A stretch of DNA of 64,000 nucleotides from Thalassia testudinum. Its lineage: Eukaryota > Streptophyta > Magnoliopsida > Alismatales > Hydrocharitaceae. The notes beneath the pieces are model-generated. The model ran no database searches. It was not told where the DNA came from and worked only from the letters and a program-made list of their open reading frames with translations. The stretch lies in contig JAZHRO010000046.1 in NCBI GenBank assembly GCA_037157565.1, positions 16,032,501 to 16,096,500 of the forward strand, written 5' to 3'. How positions within the stretch are numbered: position 1 is the stretch's first letter; each line of letters opens with the position of its first letter. Of the stretch, positions 10,808-22,595 are shown piece by piece. The translations under genes were made by a program, and so were the position numbers.

Positions 10808-12085
10808 CTAAGCCTCCTCGAGAGTGACCTCGTCAACCAGATGGCCATCTAAAGTTACATAAGGTTTTAATCGTTGGCCGTTGACGATGAAGAGTGGTGC
10901 TGAAGAGGAAGGGTTCCTGATCTCCACAGCCCCATGCAGAAATACTTTGGTGATAACGTAAGGCCCATCCCAACGTGATTTCAAGTTTCTGGGAAACAAC
11001 TTAAGTTTGGAATTGAATAGCCAGACTTGTTGGTTGGCTCAAAGGTCTTTCTAAGGATATATTTATCATGCAAGACCTTAGTTCTCTCTTTATAAGCTTG
11101 GGAGGTGTCATAAGCATCATTCCTCAACTCCTCAAGCTCAGTCAACTCCAATAAACATGCTTTAACTACTTGTTCTAAATCCATGTTAACACTTCGAATA
11201 GCCCAAAGTGCCCTATGTTGAAGTTCAATGGGTAACTGGCATGCTTTCCCATACACAATCCGGAAGGGAGACATATCCAAAGGGGCTTTGTAGGCCGTTC
11301 GATAAGCCCATAAAGCGTCATCGAGCTTTTGGGACCAATCCTTCCTATCTGGCCTAACAGTCCTTTCTAAAAATTCTTAAGCTCCCGATTTGACACTTCA
11401 ACCTGGCCACTGATCTGAGGATGGTAAGGGGTAGCAATCTTGTGAGTTACTCCCAGACTCCTGAGTAGCCGATTGAAGCGATGGTTCCAGAAATGAGGTC
11501 CCCCATCACTTATAATCATCTTGGGGTAGCCAAAGTGAGATATGATATTGGCCTTCACAAATTTCAAGACCGCAGAGTGGTCATTTGTGTGTGTAGGAAT
11601 GACCTCTATCCACTTGGAGACGTAATCCACTGCCACCAAGATATATTCGAATCCATGGGAGGAAGGGAAGGGACCCATGAAGTCTATCCCCCAAACATCA
11701 AAAATTTTCACAAGTTGGATAGGGTGTTGGGGCATCTCATTCTACTTCCCAATCATTCCAGTCCATTGACATCTGAGACAGGCCTTAACAAAGTAATGGG
11801 AATCCTTAAATAAAGAAGGCCACCAAAAATCAGACTGGAGAACCTTAAAAGTTGTTTTCTTAGCACCAAAGGGTCCTCCACAATGAAGCTCATGGAAAAA
11901 TCTCAACACACTATGTTGCTCTTCTTCAGGCACACATCATCTCCAAACTTGGTGTTGTCCAATATGAAATAATTCTGGCTCTTCCCAATGAAAGAATCTA
12001 GCTTGGGAAATGAATCTCTTCCATTTTTGCGCATCCCAAGAGCTAGAGGTTTCTCCATTGACCAAGTAATTAACTGTATCAGCAT
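10808..12085 (-). pseudogene. Integrase domain of Athila-like pol (broken)
   Basis: In this family integrase joins the cDNA to host DNA. Visible parts in order: N-terminal zinc region with HELH and CLRC near 11780-11900, where the usual GGHFG is GGPFG so one zinc-ligand His is lost; catalytic core at 11367-11735 with all three acidic residues ([27 protein letters not shown]); then LDMSPFRIVYGKACQLP, WALWAI-type and LKSRWDGPYVI blocks to the stop at 10808. At least three frameshifts (near 10990, 11370 and 11930) divide it into four open stretches. The C-terminus ends shortly before the internal purine tract. It cannot encode a working enzyme. Confidence 0.9.
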
Positions 12086-12092
12086 ACCAGGG

Positions 12093-12590
12093 TTAAGTCA
12101 GTGTTACCGCCATAAGGGTTTCATCGGAAAATGTCTCACGAATGTCTCCAAATTGAAAGTCATCATGGGGAAGGTGAGACAGGTGGTCAGCCACTACATT
12201 TTCCACTCCTTTCTTTTCACGAATTTCCAAATCAAACTCTTGAAGGAGTAGAATCCATCTAATTAAATGTGGCTTAGAGTCTTTCTTGGCAATAAGATGT
12301 CTCACTACTGCATGATCAATAAAAATGACCACCTTGAATCCAAGAAGATAAGACCTAAACTTTTCTAGAGCAAAAACTATAGCAAGTAATTCCTTTTCAG
12401 TGACTGTGTAGTTTTGCTGTGGTCCAGTTAAAGTCTTGCTAGCATAATGCAGCACATGTGATTTTCCCTCAACCCTCTGTCCAAGAACGGCTCCCACAGC
12501 ATAATCTAAAGCATCACACATCATCTCAAATGGGAGTGTCCAATCAGGAGCTCGGAGAATAGGCGTAGAGGTCAAGGCCTCCTTCAGCAT
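12093..12590 (-). pseudogene. RNase H domain of Athila-like pol
   Basis: A Ty3/gypsy-type RNase H, which degrades the RNA strand during reverse transcription. It shows the first acidic block [15 protein letters not shown] (normally DASD), HYASKTL, the [19 protein letters not shown] helix, a DH motif in [10 protein letters not shown], and the C-terminal ADHLSHL. It is open over 165 codons and ends in the linker to integrase. It follows reverse transcriptase with one stop between the two. The Ser-to-Leu change next to the first Asp is unusual. Confidence 0.9.
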
Positions 12591-12611
12591 ATGAAAAGCC
12601 TCAGCACACTT

Positions 12612-13937
12612 TTAATCAAAATCGAAGGAAGATTCCTTCGCCAATAAGTCACAAAGTGGCCTAGAAATTTTGTTGAAATTCTTAATGAATCGCCCATAAA
12701 AACCTGCATGGCCCAGAAAGGATCTAATTTGTTTGACATTCGTGGGCAATGGAAGTTTGGAAATAGAATCAACTTTAGCCTTACCTACTTTGAAGCCTCT
12801 TTTAGACACAACATGCCCAAGTACAATGCCTTTCTGTACCATGAAGTGGCTTTTCTCCCAGCTGAGGACTAAACCTGTCTCCTTACCTCTCTTCAGCACA
12901 TTCTCCAAGTGAAGGAGACACTGGTCGAAAGACGAGCCGTAAATGAAGAAGTCATCCATAAAAACCTCAATGCACTCGTCAATCATGTTCGAGAAAATGG
13001 ACGTCATACACCACTGGAAAGTTGCAAGTGCATTACATAATCCAAACTGCATACGCCTAAACGCACAAGTACCGTAAGGACTAGTGAAAGTTGTCTTATC
13101 CTGATCATCAGGAAAGGCTGCAACCTGGTTGTACCCAGAATATCCATCTAAAAAGCAGAAACACTTGTTCCCTACCAATCTGTCAAGGATCTGATCAATA
13201 AAGGGTAAGGGAAAGTGATCCTTCTAGGTAGCGGTGTTCAATTTGTGGTAGTCAATGCAGACCCTCCAACCAGTTGAGGATCCGGTCACCACTTGTTCAC
13301 CCTGGTCATTTGTTTCTACGGTGAAGCCTGCCTTCTTTGGCACCACGTGGATTGAACTGGCCCATTTTTTATCTGCGATGGGGTAGTTGATCCCAGCGTC
13401 CAACCACTTCAGAATCTCCTTTTTAACCACCTCTCTCATGTTGGGGTTAAGACGTCTCTGCATGTCTCAAAAGGGTTTGATGGAATCATCAGTATAAATG
13501 TGATGCATGCAGAGCATAGAGTCTATACCCTTATTATCAACAATCGTCCAAGCTATGGCTTCCTTGTGCCTTGATAAATAGTCTAACAAGGCTCCCTCTT
13601 GCACTTCAGATAGTGCAGATGAGATGATTACAGGGAGCGTATCATTTTGCCCAAGGAATACATACTTGATAGAGTCAAGGAGGGATTTCAGTTCAAGGTC
13701 GGGGGCTTGTATGGTTGAGGGTTTAAAAGTAGAAGTCCCCATCTTAGGTAGCAGATCTACCTTAGGCAGACATGATGGGGAAAGAGACTTAGTAGAAACT
13801 CCAAGCAATTCCTCAAGTTCTAATACATCCCCTTCACATTCCTCCAAGAGATGGGAATGCTTATTTAGCATGACATGCTGAAGGGAGTCATCACATAACA
13901 TTGTAGGAGTTGTCTCTTCAATCAGATCATCTACCAC
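12612..13937 (-). pseudogene. Reverse transcriptase domain of Athila-like pol
   Basis: The domain copies element RNA into DNA. It is in three open stretches (13467-13937, 13224-13463, 12612-13178) separated by in-frame stops. Blocks in order: RRLNPNMREVVKKEILKWLDAG, WASSIHVVPKK, GWRVCIDYHKLN, the first catalytic Asp in CFLDGYSGYNQ, FRRMQFGLCNALATFQ, the catalytic pair FMDD at about 12955-12966, and LGHVVSKRGFKVGKAK. The stop before the RRLNP block is TGA where CGA (Arg) would be expected, which fits loss of methylated cytosine. The N-terminal 13467-13937 part is the protease-to-RT linker. Confidence 0.95.
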
Positions 13938-13961
13938 CTCAACTTGGGAGAAATCCTCAAA

Positions 13962-14690
13962 TCAAGCTTGTTTATAAGCATCAAACACATTCAACTGAAG
14001 TTTCCTGTTCCCAAAGCCCATTTTTAACACCCCAGTGTGACAATTAATTGAAGCATTAGAAGTCACAAGAAAAGGGTAGCCCAAAATGATTGAGGGCTTG
14101 GTTGGTTTGTTGGTAGGGTCAATGTCCAGTACTAGAAATTCAATGGGGAAAAAGAAATCCTCCACTCTCACGAGGACATCTTCCAACAGGCCTCGTGGTG
14201 TCTTCAAAGAACGATCTACAACATGGAGGATTACAGGGGAAGGCTTCAGATTGCCTCCTCCAAGTTGTTCATATACATAGCTCGAAAGGATGTTCACCCC
14301 CGCACCCAGATCAAGTAGAGCCTCATCTATTTGTAGGTCACCAACGACCACTGAGATGTATGGGGCTCCTGGGTCCTTAAGTTTCGGGGGTGTCCCATGT
14401 TGTATAATTGAGTTAACAGAATTGGGCAGGACAACCTTTGATTGGACTTGTTTCCTTGATTGCCGCTTTTTCATGCACAGGCCCTTAAGAAATCGGGCAT
14501 AGGAAGGAATCTGCCTGATGGCTTCAAGCAAAGGCAGGTTAATTTGCACTTGTTTGAAAGTCTCCATGATTTCGTTCATCCTATCTTTGGCTCCAGATGA
14601 GCCAGTAGAAGTCTTCCTAGAGTTAGATAAGCACTCTGGAAAGGGCACTCTCGATCTCTGGGTGGAAGGGTTGTCATGTCAGGTAAGTGG
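13962..14690 (-). pseudogene. Aspartic protease domain of Athila-like gag-pol
   Basis: It contains ALLDLGAGVNILS, the retropepsin active-site loop with DLGA as in Athila elements, followed by VEDFFFPIEFLVLD and SIILGYPFL (flap and C-terminal blocks). It is preceded by a helical segment (MNEIMETFKQVQINLPLLEAI) typical of the gag-protease junction. It is open over 228 codons. It would process the polyprotein in the particle. A stop after the protease separates it from reverse transcriptase. Confidence 0.9.
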
Positions 14691-15317
14691 GGGAATGAGG
14701 ATAACCTCTTCCGATGAGGTGATTTCAAGTGGAGAAGAGTTGAGCTGCTCTTCTCCAGTGAGGTCGAAAGTCAGGGTCGATGGTTTTTCAGAAGGTGGGA
14801 CTATAGGAGCATCAGGTTTGGAAATTTCTTTCCCACTCCTCAGAATATTCACTGCCTAGGTTTGCTCCCTAAAAACAATCCCTTTCCCTTTAGGGTTCTC
14901 CTCAGATGAACTGGGAAGCTTCCCAATCTCTCTTTTACTCATGGCCTCGACAAGGTGTCCAATTTGTGATTTCATCTCATTGATTGACTTGTCATGAGAT
15001 TGGATGATCATGCTTTGATTCTCTTGCATGGCTTTAAGCTCATCCATCTCAGAAGTCTTGGATGGTTGGGAAGGCATAGGAGGTTGATTATACTAGTGAG
15101 TCTGAAAGGGTTGGGGTCTGTAATTCCCTAAATTAGAGACATTCCTCTGTCTACATGGAAAATTGGGGTGGTTCCTCCATCCCTTGTTATAAGTGTTGGA
15201 AAATGGGTCATTACGAGGTCTGGGTCGAAACCCTTAGGCGGCATTCAGGTCTGCCTATACAAGGTCAAGGAATTGGGAGGCCAAATGACAATCCATAGTA
15301 GTGTGTGTATTGCCTTT
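14691..15317 (-). pseudogene. Gag C-terminal linker with coiled-coil-like segment
   Basis: The minus strand carries a 73-codon open piece (14856-15077) with MDELKAMQENQSMIIQSHDK, a probable coiled coil, then basic and Ser/Pro-rich linker up to the protease. Several stops interrupt it. It links the zinc knuckle to the protease and has no separate function I can name. Confidence 0.6.
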
Positions 15318-16240
15318 GCAAATGTAGCATTCAAAAGCTTGGGAAGCAGAGGCATTTGGCGTGAGTTGGCTAGTGTTTGTCATAAGCCTTTCCATGTTTT
15401 GGTTCAACAATTGAATCTAGAAGGCCAAATTCTGGGTATCCCTAGCCTCATTTGCCTCAATCTTACACTGCATAAGAGTGGGTTTCCTATCCAAATAGGC
15501 AGAATTTAAATGGATAGAATTCTCACTCAAGGTCTCAAAAGGATCCCAAGCCTCATCTTCAGTTTTTGTGAGAAAGGTTCTTACACAGGCACCATCCACT
15601 GTTTGCCTGTGCTTGTCATTTAATCCAGTGTAGAACCTTTCTACAAGTTGCCATCTTAGCACTTGATGATGGAGACATAAGCATAAGAAATCTTTGAAGC
15701 GCTCCCATGCATCATGAAATTGTTCTCCATCTTGTTGAGCAAAACCTATGATTTCCCTCCTATAGTGATTGGTCTTGCTCATGGGGAAGTATTTTTTCAA
15801 AAACTCTCCCTTCAAGGCTTCCCAAGTATCCACTCTACCATCTAGAGTGTGATACCAATGCTTCACCTTATCCTTGAGGGAGAAAGGAAAGAGGGTTCGC
15901 ATTTGGGTGTCATCAATAACACCCTGCAATCGCACCATGGAACAGACCTCAGTGAATTCCTCCAGATGCCCGTAGGGGCCCTCCCTAGAAGTACCATAGA
16001 ATGAGGGCAACAAAGATATGGTACTACTCTTTATTTCATATGGATTATTCCCCCCAGGTCTTCTCAGTGTATGGCCAGGTTGATTGGTAGGGATAAAATA
16101 ATCTCTCAAAGATCGTTAGTTTTCCACAATTCTATTCTTTCCTTCCTCGGCCATCTCTCTTCTCTCTTGGTTGGCTCTCCTAAGGATCCTTTCAGGTTCT
16201 GAATTAAACACAAGTTGTCTCCTAAAAGATCGCCTACCAA
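15318..16240 (-). pseudogene. Gag of Athila-like element, with zinc knuckle
   Basis: This is the structural protein of the virus-like particle. The core (15417-16109) shows the retrotransposon gag fold signature: YGHLEEFTEVC, LFPFSLKDKVKHWYHTL, WEALKGEFLKKYFP, then EQFHDAWERFKD and LVERFYTGL. Past one TAG the same frame has CYICKGNTHTTMDC, a complete CCHC zinc knuckle at about 15318-15359. Upstream, MAEEGKNRIVEN precedes one TAA before the core, so the true start is probably at about 16150-16160. The two stops make it inactive. Confidence 0.9.
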
Positions 16241-17377
16241 GCATACACAAACAAACACAATTCCAAAGGACTTTTATGTCTTTAATCAATTAAGGCCTTT
16301 GAGATTTAACTCCAGTTGTAGATGACAATACAAATTGCCCAAATAATTGCGTGCCTATTGTCAGCCTACGAAATGCCTTAATGAAGACCTAATTGGAACT
16401 TAGGTGCTCTGCCCTAAAGTTCAAATAGTAAAGTACTCCAAGGATGAAAGATCGAGGGATGCAAGTAAGGCCTAAGCCTTCCTTTGAAGCTGTGCTTTCG
16501 CAGTGCTTCTTAACTACCCTCAAAACTCCATGACAGGGTATCCCCCTCCTTGGTGTTACAAACCTTTGAGCTTAAGTTTCAAACACTTTGGTATCCAATG
16601 ATAGGAGAGTTCTTTCCTAGCAACTCAAAAACCTAGGAGTGTCTAAATGCGTGCTTTGATGCAAGGATCAAACAAGTGTGCATACACCGAAAAAGTTTGA
16701 ATTTTTTTTGAATCGCAGCATAATGTCTCAAATCAACTCCTTGTGTTTTATATGTTCCTCCTATTGGTTAGTCCTTTTTCAGAAAATGTGACCACTTGTT
16801 AAATCATTTCAAGACAACTTATGTGGTCTAGAAATTAAGTCCAAAATGCAATGCGTGATCAGAGTATGGATGCAAAGTAAGAGAATGCGTACCTTGCTCT
16901 TAGCAATCAACGATGCGAGAATGCACGCAATGCAAAGAAATAAATCTAGAGGCTACTCATACAAACCTGAATGGTTCGTCCTAGGGGCAGGCAGCTCGTG
17001 TTTTGTTTATTTTTTTTTTAAACTACTTATGCACAATCAAGAAAAAATAAAATCAATCCACAAAAGAAAGTAAAAACCTAAATCTAAAGAAAAAGGGAGC
17101 AGATTCCCAAAAATTATCCAACACGGGCCTAAAACAAAATCGGGGAACAAACCCCTAAAACTATACCCCAAAACAATGGTCCCAAACCAAATGTATATGA
17201 AGTCTAAACTAAATCTAAACTAATCTAATATACTATCTATTCTATCTTTTCGGAATGGAGGAGTTGATGCTTGTAGCTTCCTCAAAATGTTTGCTTCTGA
17301 ATTGTGACTCAAGGTCCACCTCAGTTGTGCGCATGGCGGCTATATTGCTCCTAATGTGTGGCCAACAAATGGTGTCG
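16241..17377 (-). other. Leader of Athila-like element, part next to gag
   Basis: Non-coding sequence between gag and the nested solo LTR. No ORF of note. It was continuous with 18985-19122 before the solo LTR inserted. The full leader, about 1.3 kb without the insertion, is long, as is common in this group. Confidence 0.6.
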
Positions 17378-17382
17378 AGGGT

Positions 17383-18979
17383 TGATTAGCCCATATTTGT
17401 GGGCTATTTAAGTATTTAAGTGTCTAGACATTAAATTAATTTTAACATTTAGATAGCATACATTAGGATGTAAATAAATTAATTCAAATTTTTAGCTTAA
17501 GTGCATAATTCATGCATTTAGAATTAACCTAGGGTTGCATACATTTAATTAGTTAATTAATTAGGTGCACTATTTTAATTAACATAGAAGTTAAGGAGTT
17601 ATGTATAAATAACCCTAATTATTTTATTCTTTTCCTTCATCTTCTCCTTTGCAGGTAACTACTCCGTCTCCGCCTCCTCCTGCACATCAGCATTGATTCT
17701 ACGGTGGCTTTTGAATTTCAAATCTTTGTAGCCGTGGCTACAAAAGAAAAGCAAGGGCTATCGTTCAGAGGGAGGTCTCCACCCCTTTGTTCCTCACTGT
17801 GCGTAGAGAACTTTGCTTCTCATCCATTCATACCACCGGCCTCCCACCGCGGCAGTGCGACTCCACCACCGCAACTTCTCCTGCCCGCACCTCAACCCTG
17901 CCAAGTGCGCCTACCCTCCGTGTGCCCTCACCTCAGCCAGCAACTCATGCCAGCGCCTGCACACCCGCACCTTCACCTCCAGTGCATGCGCCAGCGCCTA
18001 CATGCCCTCGCCTAGCGTGCCAGCCCACCGCGTGCCCTTGCCTAGTGCGCGTCCTCCAGCAGCGCCTTCACCCCACATGCCCACGCCCGTTCGCCTTCAC
18101 CACGCCCGAGCACCCCTGCTTCAGAACACTCCAGCGCCACCGTACAGCACCTGCAGCCGATGCCATCAGACCCCACTGCACTCCTCCACCCCAGTGCCAT
18201 CACGCCCGCACGCCCTTGCCTACATGTTCCAGCCTCGACTGTAGTGCCCCCAACGCCTACGCATCGCCCCTCCACGCGCCTGCAGCATGCGCGGCCAGCA
18301 GTAGCAACCTCCACCACCGCCACTTCTTTCCTCCTTCAGGCCAGCTCCAACCACCATCCATCAAGCTAAAACCACTGTCAGGTGCGGTTTGGGGAGGGCT
18401 ACCTCTGGTCGCCAACTCGCTATCCATCTCTCCTTCATCCGTGCACAAGCTCCACCCGAAGCTAATCCCCGGTTTCATCCTCAATTAATAATTACATTTC
18501 ATGCCATTGCCACAAAAATGAATTTTGATTTATCATTATTTTATTATGGTGAATTTATGCCTTCATGCTCATGCTTCTAGAGAATTGTTAAACCTTGTTA
18601 TTCATCTCTATGTGCATTGAATTTAATTTTGAATGACATTTTCGTATGCATGCAAGTGAATAGTACATGGCATACCCTTGCACATGGATAATTTTCTGAT
18701 GTAAAAATTACATTAACACCCCTTGACTTCTCCATAAATTTAAGGTTTACTTTCAGAGCTACACATGCATTATTTGATCTAGCAAATAGTTTAGCGAATT
18801 TGATTTTGACCTAATTGCGAGTTTAACTAAGTCATTGCCTCCCTGTGGACACGACCTGCTCTCCTGTGAGTGGTTTAATTTTAATTTTAATTATTTTGTT
18901 AAGAGATTTTCCACCACTTTGATCCTACAACGACAAATCATCTTAATAACATAATTCAAAAGCAAAAATTGACTTATCA
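17383..18979 (+). mobile_element. Solo LTR of the Athila-like family, nested in the leader
   Basis: It begins TGATTAGCCCATATTTG and ends TTGACTTATCA, and is homologous in reverse orientation to the two LTRs of the host element. It is flanked by perfect AGGGT at 17378-17382 and 18980-18984. No internal sequence adjoins it, so it is a recombination product. A clean TATA box TATAAATA lies at 17604-17611. The GC-rich Pro/His/Ala ORFs at 17700-18490 occupy the same LTR interval as the spurious ORFs at 8060-8950 and are not taken as genes. Confidence 0.92.
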
Positions 18980-18984
18980 AGGGT

Positions 18985-19122
18985 CACCTGATCTCTAAGG
19001 CTAGTGCGGCAAGATGTAGAAGATATGTGTACCTCGTTCCAAAAAGATTGAAGTTAAAAATGAGTCAAAAATAATGTGTGAACAAATAAATAGATAAATG
19101 CGAGTCCAACAAACCTGTTGCC
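18985..19122 (-). other. Leader of Athila-like element, part next to primer-binding site
   Basis: Short non-coding remainder of the leader, between the AGGGT duplication and the primer-binding site. Confidence 0.6.
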
Positions 19123-19140
19123 TCCCTGGCAATGGTGCCA
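19123..19140 (-). other. Primer-binding site of Athila-like element
   Basis: The minus strand reads TGGCACCATTGCCAGGGA, two bases after the 5' LTR. It differs from the tRNA-Asp complement TGGCGCCGTTGCCGGGGA at three places, each a G-to-A change inside a former CpG, as expected from cytosine methylation decay. Confidence 0.9.
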
Positions 19141-19142
19141 TA

Positions 19143-20985
19143 TGATGTGCAAATTTTCTGCTTTCAATTAAGTTTCGCACATGAAATGACGCATTATTGT
19201 AGTATCCAAGTGGTAGAAAAATCGACTAATCAACAATTAAAATAACCACTCAATTAGGAGCGGGTCGTATCCACAGGGAGGCAATGGCCTATTTAAACTC
19301 GCAAGGGTAAGAAATTGATGTTCACTATTCATTTCATCAAGAAATCAAGCCAAAATTGCTTTTCAATTGAAGTAATAAGACTTTAACATGCTAATATTGT
19401 ATTTACGAGAAAGAGGGAGGTTCTTTACAGAAAAGCACCATAATAATTAAATCAGAAAATGAAGTTCACAATGGCATGAATCGTAAAAACTAATAGGTGG
19501 TTTACTGTAGCAAAATAGGGGAAAACTTCCCCTTGTCCGTGCGCGAGGAGGAGGATATGGCCGGAGGTGTGAAGCTCGGAGGAAGATCTCTAAACCGAGG
19601 GCTTCGCGGTGGCGGCGGCAACTTGCAAGATGGCTGGAGCCAGCCGAACGGAGCTCCGGTGAAGATTGGTTTCGGCGATGGATGCTGGCTGCGCTTGCTG
19701 GAGGAGGAGTGGAGGCGTGCGTGGATGTTGCAGGTGGTGCGCAGGAGCACTGCAGGTGGCGTGCAGGGGCGTGAAATGAAGATGGCGACGATGCAGAGTG
19801 CTCTGCATGTTGGCGACGTTGCTGCGAGGAGGTGCGGAGGCTGCTGCTACAGGCGATGAGGCCGCACGCACTGCTGGAGGCACGTTGGCTGCGTCGGAAG
19901 GACGTGACTGCTAAAAGCACGTGTGGCCACAAGTGTTGGAGCTGCAGGCTGGCAGGCATGTGAGGAAGCTGAAGGTGAGGAGACACTAAAGGGGCGAGCG
20001 CGTGGAGGTGCTGGCGAAGCAGGTGCAGGTCACGTATGCACGGAGGAGAAGGCACGCCCGCTGCTATGCGCGCGGAGGGGAGGCGAGCTGGGTGCACGCG
20101 GGTGCTACAGGGCACACGCGGAGAGGTGCTAAAGGAGGGCTACGCGCACAGGCCGTGCAGGAATGGTGGTGCATGTGGAGGCGCAGTGAGGGTGGTGAGG
20201 TGTGTGCTAAGGGTGTTTGGGTTCTTTTTGGTGGAAGAAAAACAGAGGAAGGAAAAAAAACAAAGAGGAAGGTGGAGGTCAGACATCTAGGATCATTCCC
20301 AAACGTCTTAACTGGCATGGATGGTCGCTGGCGGTGGTTGCTGGCAGTGGTGGCTGGTGCTAACTGCGTGGCCTTCAGGCACACGCTAGCGGTAAACTGC
20401 ACAAGCCACGGATGGCGCAGCGGTCTGTCACCCCACCTGCCCACAATAGTGTGGACTTGTGCACATGGTTCAGGCCGGCGATGGTGATGTGAAGAAGCTC
20501 AAAAGCTCTGCACAGTGGTGGGTCAGAATGGTGGTGGCCTCCAGAGCCCTGTTGAGGCTCTCCCTTATTTTATGCTGCAAGAGGAGTGCGGGCAGTGGAG
20601 GCAGACGTTGGTTGAAGAAGAGGTGAAGCGACGCAGATCGTGGGAACAAAGATCCACGATTGTCGCTTGTGCATTTAGCGGGTGCACTCTCCTACATGCA
20701 TCCATTAGAGATAAAATAAAGAAATTAAATGTGGGTTATTTATGTGCAAGCCCTTAAAAGAAATGTGAAATAAAATAATGCATGTAATGCAACCTAAAAG
20801 ATTAACTATTCTAATGCATGCTATTCTAAATGAATTCTAAGTATGAATGCAATGCATGAAATATGTAAATAAATGAATACTTAGACTAATCTATTTACAT
20901 CTTATTGTATGCAATTTATATGCCAATATTAATCTAATTCCTAGGCATTTAAGTAACTAATTAGCTCACGAATATGGGCTCATCA
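19143..20985 (-). repeat. 5' LTR of Athila-like element
   Basis: In the element's sense it runs from TGATGAGCCC (20985) to GCACATCA (19143), with ACCAC outside at 20986-20990. The TATA-like ATAAATAA lies at 20736-20743 (minus); in the 3' LTR the same site is mutated. Long plus- and minus-strand ORFs inside it are shadows of GC-rich non-coding sequence. Confidence 0.9.
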
Positions 20986-21250
20986 ACCACCTTCTACTCC
21001 ACTGAAAGAATTGAATTTAGCGCTTAACAGTAGACAACCCGTCATTCCAAAAGACCCGAGACCCTTCTGATCATCCCTTTGAGCTACATTCCTACTGCAC
21101 GTTTGAGTTCAATTTTAGAACAGCCAACTCCACCTTTGATACTTGTATCAAAGCTTGAAATCATCCGTAACAGTCATCCCGACCCGTTCACCCACCCTTT
21201 GATCCTTTTATAATCCTTAAACCAAACTGAATTTGTACCCTCCTAGTTTA

Positions 21251-21286
21251 CAATGAGGATATTGCAAAACATAAGCATCGGGGGGT
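21251..21286 (+). repeat. CAATG/ATTG hairpin and internal purine tract of F1 element
   Basis: CAATGAGGATATTG (21251-21264) followed by GCATCGGGGGGTG. One arm base is changed relative to CAATGAGGACATTG of element H. Same order as in the Athila-like, E, G and H elements. Confidence 0.65.
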
Positions 21287-22023
21287 GTTAAAGTGCAAAC
21301 ATATGGAAATTCAATTCTCTGAGGGGTTCTCACAAAAAAATACATATTCAAAAAATAAAAAAATGAAAAAGATGAAAAAAGATTTGTAGAAAGGGGAGGA
21401 AATTTTAAGAATTGATTAAAAATATTTCTTGAGGAAAAGAGGAGGAAATTCAAATGTCAAAAAGGGGCAAAAATCAAGAAAAAAATGATAGTCATAGTAA
21501 TTGATTATGGGATTTACTTAAGTTCTAGACCTAATCAAAAGAAAGTTTATGTCCTGAAATGATAAAGACAAGGAGATTAGTAATGAGTGCTGATCTCAAG
21601 CTTCTTAGGCTTGTTTTAGGGCTTAAACACTCACGTATTTGTTGAGATCCAGATGAGTCCTCAAGAGGTTCAGGAAAGTGCGAGGCTGATTTAGTAGGTC
21701 TAAGGCTTAGGAATTATTCAGTCCCATTGCCTACCTTTTGGTTTTCAGGGCTTGGTAACCTAAGCACCCAAAATCACACACCAGTCTGGTTCGGTATGCT
21801 TAATAAAGAAAATCATGTCAAAAGTATTTTGTTCTGAAAATCATCTCGAAGATCTAGCTTAAGAGAGATCGACAACACAAGTTGATTGGACGAGTTCCCA
21901 GCGTGGGGAGATGGGAAATCCCCCTCGAAGATGCATAATAACATATCGTCTCCTTGGTGCTTGTCTCCTAGGATATCTAAATATCCTATCGAGGGCATGC
22001 AAGTACCTTGTGTTGGTTCAGGT

Positions 22024-22170
22024 GCCATGGGTGGGTTATCCCGAAATGTCGATTGCCAGGGCCTGAATTTAGCTACCGAATGCCATGGGTGGCACTATCT
22101 CAAAGTGTCGAAAGCCAGGAGTTTTGGGGGTTGCCATGGGTGGTGCTATCCAGAAGTATTGAAAGCTAGA
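22024..22170 (+). repeat. Threefold imperfect repeat of F1 element
   Basis: Units begin with GCCATGGGTGG at 22024, 22082 and 22133, and each runs through a TATCYCRAARTGTCGA core to GCCAGG or a variant. Homologous to 9950-10094 of the Athila-like element, in the same element-relative position. Confidence 0.7.
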
Positions 22171-22574
22171 AACCCTTCAAGGATTGATGGTGGGGACAAA
22201 AAATTGATACAGACTGTGTTTAAGTCAATTCAAGGTTGGATTCAGGGAAAAATAAAAAGAAAAGAGAGAAAACTCTCCAAATATCTCTCTTACAAAAATG
22301 CACTGGCAAACTAAACCTAGACATGTTACATTCTACGCACGGGTGCTTTAACCGTTGGGGTCAACGAACCTCTGGGCAGTTTTTGCGGGCCTTAGAAACC
22401 TTCGTGGAAGACCCAGGCTGGTCAAGTCTGTATCTTGATTGATACTTGAGTACCTCTAGGCCTATTGTTGGTGTTCTGACCTAATTTCTAGAGAGTGGCA
22501 CAAATCAGGCATCTGAACTTAAAAGCATGGTCTAGAGATCTAATCCTTTCCATAAGATTTTGCAAAGGAACTAG

Positions 22575-22595
22575 CAAAAGTTAGGCATGGGGGTA
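22575..22595 (+). promoter_or_regulatory. Polypurine tract of F1 element
   Basis: CAAAAGTTAGGCATGGGGGTA abuts the 3' LTR. A decayed form of the TTTTGCTAG/CTAGCAAAA hairpin precedes it. It would prime plus-strand synthesis. Confidence 0.75.

Larger units (their letters stand above)
7706..20985 (-). mobile_element. Athila-like Ty3/gypsy retrotransposon with degraded gag-pol
   Basis: This is the only element in the window with a full pol order. On the minus strand it has: 5' LTR 19143-20985, tRNA-Asp primer-binding site, long leader, gag, protease, reverse transcriptase, RNase H, integrase, a non-coding 3' region, a polypurine tract and 3' LTR 7706-9521. Flanking ACCAC repeats are perfect. Stop codons and frameshifts break each domain. 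Athila elements often have an env-like ORF after integrase; here 9560-10807 shows none. A solo LTR of the same family is nested in the leader. Confidence 0.95.
20986..22574 (+). other. F1 element 3' internal region, non-coding
   Basis: Continuation of the F1 interior after the insertion. The first ~220 bp looks like the decayed end of the acidic ORF. Then come the CAATG hairpin and purine tract (21251-21286), AT-rich spacer and a threefold repeat (22024-22170). No open frame of note is present. Confidence 0.6.

Noticed and set aside
17704..18488. 233-codon Pro/His/Ala-rich ORF in the solo LTR
   Set aside because: It lies in the same LTR interval as above, read from the other strand, and is not conserved as a frame in the sister LTRs.
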